Below, piece after piece: positions 1-5,091 of a DNA stretch of 6,273 nt. Each line of letters starts with the position of its first letter. Position 1 is the stretch's first letter. Below the pieces are notes generated by a model, which was given only the letters and a program-made list of their open reading frames with translations, was not told the origin of the DNA and searched no databases. Source of the DNA: Puniceicoccales bacterium (GTDB lineage Bacteria > Verrucomicrobiota > Verrucomicrobiia > Opitutales > JAIRLG01); contig JAITKE010000032.1 of the NCBI GenBank assembly GCA_031278595.1, positions 1 through 6,273 of the forward strand. The letters are read 5' to 3'. The position numbers and the translations under genes are program-made.

Positions 1-60
1 CGGCCCCCCCCGGGGCGCCCCGGGGGGCGGGGGGGGCGCGGGCTTTCGCTCCCGCGGTAA
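1..60. other. Extremely GC-rich palindromic / G-tract segment
   Basis: This stretch is about 88% GC. Positions 6-27 form a perfect 22-base palindrome made only of C and G runs. Positions 22-42 on the + strand hold G-runs of 6, 8 and 3 separated by very short loops, enough for a G-quadruplex that would compete with the palindrome. A further 6-bp hairpin pairs 37-42 with 51-56 around an 8-base loop. No reading frame here looks like protein. It may be the outer part of the structured element described at 81-314, but the window edge cuts it, so its true extent is unknown. Confidence 0.5.
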
Positions 61-80
61 TGGGGCCGGGGGCGCGGCCC

Positions 81-117
81 GCCCCGAGGGGGTGGATGGT
101 ATCCACCCTCTCGGGGC
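81..117 (+). other. 17-bp inverted repeat (hairpin with GGT loop)
   Basis: Positions 81-97 pair with 101-117 over 17 base pairs with a 3-base loop (98-100). All pairs are Watson-Crick except 89 with 109, which is G opposite T. As + strand RNA that is a tolerated G.U wobble; as - strand RNA it would be a C.A mismatch, so + strand transcription is slightly favoured. No T-tract follows, so it does not look like an intrinsic terminator. A GTG-initiated frame of 81 codons starts inside it (92-337) but encodes a Pro/Arg/Ala-rich low-complexity string and is not accepted as a gene. Confidence 0.7.
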
Positions 118-155
118 AATGCCAGCCCCAAGCCAGCTATCCCCCCTAAGCACAA

Positions 156-314
156 CCCGCGCAGCGGGCCGGAGACCGTTTGGGGCTGCCTTTGCGCCGA
201 CGCCCCCTTCGGGGGCTTCGGCGGAGGCACGCCTTCGGCGGGCCGCTTCCTCCGGAAGCCAAAGGCAGCCCCGCAGAGGCCCCAAAGGCGACAGACCCAA
301 GCACAGGCCTCCGC
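156..314 (+). ncRNA. Candidate structured RNA with four-way junction
   Basis: A 13-bp perfect helix pairs 182-194 with 260-272, extended by a possible T181.G273 wobble. It encloses three hairpins. Hairpin A spans 195-223: 6 bp, a 1x1 mismatch (201/217), then 6 bp closed by TTC. Hairpin B pairs 230-233 with 237-240 around TTC. Hairpin C pairs 245-250 with 254-259 around TCC. A and C abut the closing helix directly, giving a compact four-way junction. Flanking stems pair 156-160 with 164-168 and 276-281 with 306-311. Composition is about 70-77% GC, well above nearby genes. I do not recognise the family: the core motifs of RNase P RNA, tmRNA, SRP RNA and 6S RNA are not visible. Transcription is inferred, the 5' limit is uncertain and the 81-117 hairpin may belong to it. 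A DNA-level palindromic element is the main alternative. Confidence 0.4.
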
Positions 315-333
315 ATTCACTCCGAGAGCGACC

Positions 334-362
334 TTGACCTTCGGGGGATGTCCCTTTAGTTT
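334..362 (+). promoter_or_regulatory. Probable sigma70-type promoter of tRNA-Ser
   Basis: A TTGACC -35-like hexamer lies at 334-339 and TAGTTT lies at 357-362, with a 17-base spacer. The -35 matches the consensus at five of six positions. The -10 keeps the first T, the A and the final T. Initiation would fall near 369-371, about ten bases before the mature tRNA 5' end at 380. The local drop from GC-rich to mixed sequence at 355-365 fits a melting region. No experimental support is available. Confidence 0.5.
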
Positions 363-379
363 TCGATGAGGAAGACTCG

Positions 380-472
380 GGAGAGATGGCTGAGTGGTCG
401 AAAGCGCCTTCCTGCTAAGAAGGTGATCCTCCAAAAGGGGATCCGAGGGTTCGAATCCCTCTCTCTCCGCCA
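380..472 (+). tRNA. tRNA-Ser (anticodon GCU)
   Basis: A complete class II tRNA folds from the sequence. The acceptor stem pairs 380-386 with 462-468 perfectly, the discriminator is G469 and the CCA tail is encoded (470-472). The D stem pairs 389-391 with 403-405. The anticodon stem pairs 407-411 with 419-423 with anticodon GCT at 414-416, reading AGC/AGU serine codons. The long variable arm typical of tRNA-Ser pairs 425-431 with 437-443. The T arm pairs 445-449 with 457-461 around TTCGAAT. It lies opposite in strand to all protein genes in the window and converges on murG, with 14 bases between the CCA and the murG stop codon. Confidence 0.97.
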
Positions 473-486
473 AAATCCTAGGCTCC

Positions 487-1626
487 CTAAGCCCCCTCCA
501 TCGAGGCCAGCATATCCTCCACGATGAAGCGGCGTACATCTTCCGCCTTGGCCCGGTCGCGGCTTTTGTGGCGCATGGACTGCAAAATCCCAGTCGCCGA
601 GCGGAGCCACCGGAGCAGCGGCAGTAGGAAATCCAAATTTTCCTGCCGGACCACGCAGGCACAGCCCAGGGCCTGGGCCCATTCCGCGTTGGCCTGCTGA
701 TGATCATCGGTCGCCGACGGCAGGGGAACGAGCAGCATCGGCACTTCGCAGTGCAGGCACTCCGCGATGCTGCCGGCCCCCGCGCGGGCGATGACGAGGT
801 CGGCTTCGGCCAAGAGCGAGGGCATGTGTTCGCCGAAGGGAAGAAACTCCACCGAGGGATGATCTTGCCGTACTTTCTCCAAATCCTCCCCGTGCTCCCC
901 ATAGTAGCCCTCTCCGGTCACGCAGATCCAACGGCCCGCCAGAGGGGCCAATTCCTCGACGTGCTGGACGAACCACCGGTTGAGCACCCATGCGCCCTGG
1001 CTGCCGCCCAGCAGGAGAAAGCTCGGGCCTTTTTCAGGATTTCTCGGAAAGCCCTCCTTAGGAAGGGCTTCGGGGCCGAAAAATTCCGAGCGCAGGGGAT
1101 AGCCCAGGGGCTTAAACTTGTGCGACCAGCTTGGGAGTAATTTGTGCCGCCGGCTCCTGGGAGTTTGGAGCACAGCCCACTCCGACGGCAGGTAGACCCG
1201 TCGGGCCAGCCTCGCCAGGAGGCGCGTCACCTTCCCGGGAACCCGGTTGGACTCATGGATGAAAAGGGGGATTTTTTTTAAAAACCCGGCCAACGCCACC
1301 GGCGGTGAGGTGAAGCCCCCCGTCACGATGACCGCTGCGGCGGGATTTTGATTCAGAAAACGAAGCGTTCGGATGAGGGAGAGGAATTGCAGATAGGCGA
1401 AGCGGAGCCACGTTCCCCATTTTCTCGAGGGGGGACTCGCCGGCAAAGAAAAAACCGGCCATGAGGGATAGGAGGCCAAAATTCTGCGGTCCACCGCCTT
1501 CGAACTCACGAAAAGCACCGGCTGGTAGCCGCGGCTCGACAGCTCCTGAGCCAGGGCGATGCCCGGAGCCAAATGTCCGCCGGAGCCCCCGCAGGCGATG
1601 AGGATGCGACGCGATTTCACGGCCAT
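487..1626 (-). CDS. murG: MurG, UDP-GlcNAc:lipid I N-acetylglucosaminyltransferase
   Basis: MurG transfers GlcNAc from UDP-GlcNAc to lipid I, giving lipid II on the cytoplasmic face of the membrane, the last cytosolic step of peptidoglycan precursor synthesis. The 379-residue protein has the GT28 two-domain pattern. The N-terminal glycine loop is GGSGGH (13-18), followed by VTGGFTSPP (101-109), HESNRVPGKV (124-133), the second glycine loop GGSQG (207-211), ARAGAGSIAEC (280-290) and the sugar-nucleotide segment SATDDHQQANA (304-314). Length is slightly above the usual ~355-365 residues. The ATG start places the first glycine loop at the normal distance from the N-terminus; no clear Shine-Dalgarno sequence precedes it. 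It is the last gene of a probable - strand operon, starting 24 bases after the DUF4340-type gene ends. No usual dcw-cluster neighbours (murC, ftsW, murD) are seen. The downstream hairpin (GGCT/AGCC) is weak, so transcription may run into the antisense strand of the tRNA. Identification is secure. Confidence 0.96.
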   Translation of the reverse strand: MAVKSRRILIACGGSGGHLAPGIALAQELSSRGYQPVLFVSSKAVDRRILASYPSWPVFSLPASPPSRKWGTWLRFAYLQFLSLIRTLRFLNQNPAAAVIVTGGFTSPPVALAGFLKKIPLFIHESNRVPGKVTRLLARLARRVYLPSEWAVLQTPRSRRHKLLPSWSHKFKPLGYPLRSEFFGPEALPKEGFPRNPEKGPSFLLLGGSQGAWVLNRWFVQHVEELAPLAGRWICVTGEGYYGEHGEDLEKVRQDHPSVEFLPFGEHMPSLLAEADLVIARAGAGSIAECLHCEVPMLLVPLPSATDDHQQANAEWAQALGCACVVRQENLDFLLPLLRWLRSATGILQSMRHKSRDRAKAEDVRRFIVEDMLASMEGA

Positions 1627-1650
1627 GCGGCATCGGGAATGAATTTTCGC

Positions 1651-2586
1651 TCAGGACGCATTCTCCGGAAAATTTTTGGCAAAGGTACTGCGAGGATCGG
1701 AGATTTCCTGCAAAAAATCGCAGGGCAGGGAAAAAATCGCCCCGCAGGGCGGCCTCTTGGCGAAGCGCAGCTGGGATTTCTTGTAGAACGACTTGCCGAT
1801 TTCCAGCACATGGGACTCATGCCCACAGAACAGGGTCAGGCGGCAATCGGGCACCTGAAGCCCCAGAGTTAGGGCATTTTCCCCCTGTTTGGGCAGGAAC
1901 TGCTCCACCTCCAGGCGCAAAATCGACGCCAGAAAAGTGTGGAGCTTTTCCGAGGACAGGGAAGGAAAGTCCTCCGCGCTCCAGATGCCTTCCCGTCTCG
2001 AAAAAACATGACGCTCCTCCTTCTTGGGGAATTCCAAAATCATCCCATCGATGGCGGCCAGTTCCAAGTCCCAGAGCTTCGTCAGCAGCATCTCCTGCCA
2101 CGAAGGGTTGAGTACGGCCCTCCAGTCCTCCAGCAAGGGAAAATCGCGTTTTTGTCCCTTGCCCCAAACCGCCGTTTCGGAAAGCACGAACGTCTCCTCC
2201 CTCTCAGCGGAGAGGAAACTCAGTTCCATTTTCCCCTCAGGGAACTCCATTTTTCCCCCAGGAGATTTTTCCTGAAGAAGAGACTCAGGCTCCGCCTCCA
2301 AGTTTCTCATCGAGGCCAAGCCGGACAGCAGCTGGTCGATGAAGAACGGATTGGCCGGCCAGGATACCGGACAGCGCATCCGCCAGCCGGGACGGTGTTC
2401 TTCTCGGTGCCATTCCCAGCGAGCACCGGAGGCCAAATCCATCAGCCGAATCATCCTCGGCGGCGCTTCAGTCCCGATGGCCCTGGGCTCGTGGGGCGCG
2501 ATGAGCATTCGGTAACCCCTAAGGCTGAGGAGGAGCGAAGCGAAATAAAACGCCAGGAGGAAAAAGAGGCGAAGCGGCAGGGACAT
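1651..2586 (-). CDS. DUF4340-type membrane-anchored protein
   Basis: The predicted 311-residue protein starts with a hydrophobic anchor (about 5-23) after a short basic N-terminus; the rest should lie outside the cytoplasm. The body shows the DUF4340 style: RWEWHREEHRPGWRMRCPVSWPANP (56-80, split here as a W-rich strand pair followed by the Pro-Ala-Asn turn), a helix FFIDQLLSGLASMRNLE (81-97), and a second round with GIWSAEDF (200-207) and a similar helix (211-229). The closing segment SHVLEIGKSFYKKSQLRFAK (258-277) resembles the family's 'G...Y.R' end region. The exact biochemical role of DUF4340 proteins is not known to me; they are typically encoded next to GldG-like ABC accessory proteins. 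I chose the ATG at 2586, 2 bases after the upstream stop, over an in-frame start at 2670, which would overlap the upstream gene by 82 bases and put 28 extra residues ahead of the anchor. An in-frame 7-residue duplication lies at 111-124. Confidence 0.75.
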   Translation of the reverse strand: MSLPLRLFFLLAFYFASLLLSLRGYRMLIAPHEPRAIGTEAPPRMIRLMDLASGARWEWHREEHRPGWRMRCPVSWPANPFFIDQLLSGLASMRNLEAEPESLLQEKSPGGKMEFPEGKMELSFLSAEREETFVLSETAVWGKGQKRDFPLLEDWRAVLNPSWQEMLLTKLWDLELAAIDGMILEFPKKEERHVFSRREGIWSAEDFPSLSSEKLHTFLASILRLEVEQFLPKQGENALTLGLQVPDCRLTLFCGHESHVLEIGKSFYKKSQLRFAKRPPCGAIFSLPCDFLQEISDPRSTFAKNFPENAS

Positions 2587-2588
2587 TT

Positions 2589-4088
2589 TTAGGAATCTCG
2601 TCGGGCCAGATAGACGCCGAAGCCAAAAAATAGGGCCAAAATACCCGGGAGAAAGAAGAGCTTCCAGCACTTCCGGAGCTGCGCCCTCGTCAGCTGCAGG
2701 CGATACTCGGCCACCTCCACCGAAGGCAGCGAGGGCCCACCGTCCTCATCCAGCAGGTATTGGACAAGCCCTAACAGGAAATAGCGGTTGCCCAGCGACT
2801 GGATGCAGGTATTGCTCAAGGCATCGGCATTGCCGATCACGATGAGCTTGCCGTGATCCATCGCCACTCCCAGCTCGGGGGGCGAAGTGCGTTCCGAAAG
2901 ACTGCCCAGGGGAAAGAGTCCGGCCGTCCTCTCCGGAGCGGCTGCGGCCTCCGTTCCTCTAGCTTCCTTCGGCAAGCTTTCGTCCAGAAGATGGGCCTGG
3001 TCGGAAGTCCAAAGGAGGGGAATGACGTGCTGGTGGTCGAGCAAAGGGGCGCCGATGTCGGGCTGAACGGCCTGCACGCGGCTCATCAGCACGCCCAGTC
3101 CCTGCTGGCATACCCTCTTCATCGCCGCATGCTCGGCAAAGCGACGGACGATGATCTCATCGGAGGGCAGGCGGTTTTCCGGAGAGACCTCGGCCATCCG
3201 ATGCGGATCGGCCCAGATGCCGCGGTGGAAGAATAGCCATTCCAAACCGTGCGGACAGAGCGGGGCGAGAAAGACCAGAACCCGTCCCGAGCGGTCCTCC
3301 AGGTAGCGCTCCAACCGATCGACTTCCGCCTTCATCAGCGGGGATACGGCACCGGCAATCACGACGGCATCGGCATCCGGGGGAACTTCTGGCCTCGACA
3401 TCAGCTCCAGCTCCTCCAGCCGATAGTGATTCTTTTCCAGAAACGAAGCGGTGCCGGAAAGGCCCTTCGTCCCGTGTGTGCTGCGCAGGGCCATTTCGCC
3501 ATGGCCGGTAAGGAAATAGATCTTCTTCCTAAAGGGCTGCCGCAGCGCCCGGAGCTGCTGATAAAGTTCGGATTCTCCGTGAAATTCCATGCGGTTCCCG
3601 GGGCAGAGGCGGAAGAGCTTTCTCCCGTCGATGCTGCGGACATCGTCCCGAGAGAGCAATAGCAAGGAATAATCCTCCAAGAATAGGGACGGATCACTCC
3701 CCAGATTTTTCAGGGCAGCGGAGGCCTGGGTTGCGTTCGTGTAATGGACGCGCAAGTTCTGGGGACAGAGGGCCACGCATTCGCGCAACAGCCGCCGCAC
3801 GTGATGCAAGAAGTCCTGCGTCCAGTCATCGTCGTGGACGGGCAGGATGACGTGGATGTCAACGGGCTCCGCAAGCCCCTTCAGGGCATCGACGAGTTCT
3901 GAGGAGAGCCCAGAGGCGCGATTCCTGTGAAAATCATAGCGAACGAAATGTTTTTGCGAGAAGAACAATACGCCGAGAAAGAGGGCGATGCCGATGCTCA
4001 TCCAGACCCAGCGGCTCAGCCTTCGGTAGGGCGCATAATGGGAAAAATCCTTGGCGTCCCTCTTCATCTTTTCGGCCGGCGGCGCCAT
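2589..4088 (-). CDS. GldG-like ABC transporter auxiliary protein
   Basis: This 499-residue protein matches the GldG / ABC_transp_aux layout. It has a transmembrane helix at about 27-44, then the 'LSSELVDALKGLAEPVDIHVIL' type segment (61-82) typical just after the first helix. KKIYFLTGHGE (188-198) contains the hallmark GHGE, followed by PPDADAVVIAG (236-246), an extracytoplasmic domain with RVLVFLAP (269-276), and KLIVIGNADALSN (414-426) with LGNRYFLLGLVQYLL (432-446). A second transmembrane helix (about 475-494) has a basic tail. In the family, such proteins sit beside an ABC-2 permease and ATPase; GldG with GldA and GldF is linked to gliding in Bacteroidota. Neither partner is visible here. 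The next gene begins 2 bases downstream, and rodZ ends 36 bases upstream. The N-terminal part carries no signal peptide other than the first helix. Alternative start: Met8. Family assignment is good; function here is unknown. Confidence 0.8.
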   Translation of the reverse strand: MAPPAEKMKRDAKDFSHYAPYRRLSRWVWMSIGIALFLGVLFFSQKHFVRYDFHRNRASGLSSELVDALKGLAEPVDIHVILPVHDDDWTQDFLHHVRRLLRECVALCPQNLRVHYTNATQASAALKNLGSDPSLFLEDYSLLLLSRDDVRSIDGRKLFRLCPGNRMEFHGESELYQQLRALRQPFRKKIYFLTGHGEMALRSTHGTKGLSGTASFLEKNHYRLEELELMSRPEVPPDADAVVIAGAVSPLMKAEVDRLERYLEDRSGRVLVFLAPLCPHGLEWLFFHRGIWADPHRMAEVSPENRLPSDEIIVRRFAEHAAMKRVCQQGLGVLMSRVQAVQPDIGAPLLDHQHVIPLLWTSDQAHLLDESLPKEARGTEAAAAPERTAGLFPLGSLSERTSPPELGVAMDHGKLIVIGNADALSNTCIQSLGNRYFLLGLVQYLLDEDGGPSLPSVEVAEYRLQLTRAQLRKCWKLFFLPGILALFFGFGVYLARRDS

Positions 4089-4124
4089 GGACCAAGGCTT
4101 GTGGTATTGTTCTAGAGAAGGGGC

Positions 4125-4877
4125 CTATTTGACCTCAATCCCGCCGCGACCCTTGTCCGGATGTAGGATTTCACCATTGGCCATCTCCACCGAGAGCCGT
4201 TCGCCCCTATCGTAATAGACCTGGATGGGCTTTTCGTACTCGATGTAGCGCTCTTCGCCGTCCTGCAGAGAACCGGTGTAGATCCTCTCCTTGGAATCGC
4301 GGTCCCGCACGATGAGCTTCACGGCTCCCTTCGCCCGCAGGAGAATTTCCCGATGCGGAGCGATTTTTTCAAAGGACGGCGCAGCGCCCGACATCGCCCC
4401 GGCTGGTTTCACCTGCCTTTGGGAGAGATGGAAAATCCCGACGAGGGTCGCCAGAACCACGACGACAACCGCCGTGATAATCCCTATTTTTCCGTAGGGG
4501 AAATGTTCTCCCGAGTCTTCCGAAGGACTGCTTGTATTGACCTCTTCATCCGCCGCCTCCGGCTCGATCGCCACGTAGGCCGCCTGTTTACGCGCCACCG
4601 TCGAGACCATTTCCCTCCGCTTCTCATTCGACACCAGGGCCTCGTAGGAGGGAATCGGGCACGCCTTCATCACTTCCTCAGTATCGAGGCCCAGATGTTC
4701 GGCGTAGGCCTTGATGAAGCCGCGCTTATAGATATCCGGTAGGTCGAAGTCCAGCTGCTCCTGCTCGATCGCCTCCAGATAATCGGCCCGAATCTTGGTC
4801 GCGTTCGCCACTTCTTCGAGCGAAAGGCCCAGCTCCAGGCGTTTTTCCGACAAAATCTTCCCGATGGATGCTGCCAT
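4125..4877 (-). CDS. rodZ: RodZ-like helix-turn-helix membrane protein
   Basis: The 250-residue protein has the RodZ architecture. A cytoplasmic N-terminal HTH_25-type domain (about 4-70) includes the pattern GKILSEKRLELGLSLEEVA (6-24), ATKIRADYLEAIE (26-38) and the signature YKRGFIKAYAEHLGLD (50-65). A linker (75-128) follows, acidic from about 105, then one transmembrane helix (about 131-150) and an extracytoplasmic DUF4115-like beta domain (about 178-235) with GAVKLIVRDRDSKERIYTG and RGERLSVEMANG. In characterised bacteria RodZ binds MreB through the HTH domain and helps keep rod shape; whether this organism has MreB cannot be seen. Start: ATG preceded by GGAAG (4889-4885) 7 bases upstream, a weak ribosome-binding site. 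The leader and start codon lie in the last copy of a tandem repeat array. It is the first gene of the probable rodZ-GldG-DUF4340-murG operon. A generic HTH membrane regulator is the alternative. Confidence 0.85.
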   Translation of the reverse strand: MAASIGKILSEKRLELGLSLEEVANATKIRADYLEAIEQEQLDFDLPDIYKRGFIKAYAEHLGLDTEEVMKACPIPSYEALVSNEKRREMVSTVARKQAAYVAIEPEAADEEVNTSSPSEDSGEHFPYGKIGIITAVVVVVLATLVGIFHLSQRQVKPAGAMSGAAPSFEKIAPHREILLRAKGAVKLIVRDRDSKERIYTGSLQDGEERYIEYEKPIQVYYDRGERLSVEMANGEILHPDKGRGGIEVK

Positions 4878-5064
4878 AAAATATCTTCCACCCAGCTTGC
4901 TCCTACGGCCCCAAAGGGCAATGAAGAAAATGAAACAGAGATAGGATGATGGAACAGAAATAGCCTCCCGCCGGGCTCCGCCGACCTATCCTCAAAAGGC
5001 GATGATCAACTGAAACAGAAACAGCTTCCCGCCGAAGCTAGCGACACGGCCGTAAAGGGCGATG
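4870..5064 (-). repeat. Three degenerate tandem repeats upstream of rodZ
   Basis: Read on the - strand, three units each begin with CATYGCCYTTT: unit A 5064-5005 (60 bases), unit B 5004-4924 (81 bases) and unit C 4923 to about 4870. A and B share a small hairpin with a GGCGGG-containing loop followed by RTTTCTGTTYCA. Unit C keeps GGCCGT and a GGTGGAAG remnant of the hairpin, then reads into the rodZ ATG. Unit B is longer because of an internal direct duplication: + strand 4926-4943 and 4945-4962 match at 14 of 18 positions. These repeats fill almost all of the spacer between the glycosyltransferase and rodZ. No coding potential or clear promoter was found in them. Confidence 0.7.
5009..5039 (-). 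terminator. Possible weak terminator after the glycosyltransferase
   Basis: On the - strand a perfect 6-bp stem (5039-5034 with 5028-5023) encloses a 5-base GGCGG loop and is followed by a T-rich but interrupted run, GTTTCTGTTTC. It lies about 50 bases after the stop codon of the glycosyltransferase. A related hairpin (4977-4973 with 4966-4962) is followed by ATTTCTGTT. Both are part of the tandem repeat, so the hairpins may be a property of the repeat instead. The short stem and broken T-run make efficient termination doubtful. Confidence 0.3.
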
Positions 5065-5091
5065 AGTAAAGGGAGTGAGATTCCTTGGTCC

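Noticed and set aside
120..180. Cobalamin riboswitch-like GCCGGAGACCG near 168-178
   Set aside because: Only the short GGAGACC core resembles the B12 box; the other conserved segments are absent, and no transport or cobalamin gene follows.
180..275. SRP (4.5S) RNA, since it often neighbours tRNA-Ser and the - strand has a CCGGAGGAAGCGGCC string
   Set aside because: The conserved GGUCAGG / AGCAGCC symmetric loop and the GGAA tetraloop on the proper helix are missing; the string is just one arm of hairpin C.
92..337. GTG-initiated 81-codon frame on the + strand
   Set aside because: It starts inside the 81-117 hairpin, is Pro/Arg/Ala-rich with no domain pattern, and the same bases are better explained by extensive inverted repeats.
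700..1140. Open frame of 146 codons on the + strand within murG
   Set aside because: It is antisense to clearly conserved MurG motifs, and its protein shows no recognisable domain.
1939..2592. 217-codon open frame on the + strand opposite the DUF4340-type gene
   Set aside because: Composition is that of an antisense shadow; the - strand frame has an anchor helix, family-like segments and operon spacing.
2587..2670. Longer N-terminus for the DUF4340-type gene starting at 2670
   Set aside because: It would overlap the GldG-like gene by 82 bases; the ATG at 2586 sits 2 bases after its stop and directly precedes the membrane anchor.
4089..4124. Separate promoter between rodZ and the GldG-like gene
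   Set aside because: The 36-base gap has no convincing -35/-10 pair; only a short CAAG/CTTG stem is seen.
4870..5064. CRISPR array
   Set aside because: The units are degenerate and contiguous, without constant-length unique spacers, and no cas gene is near.
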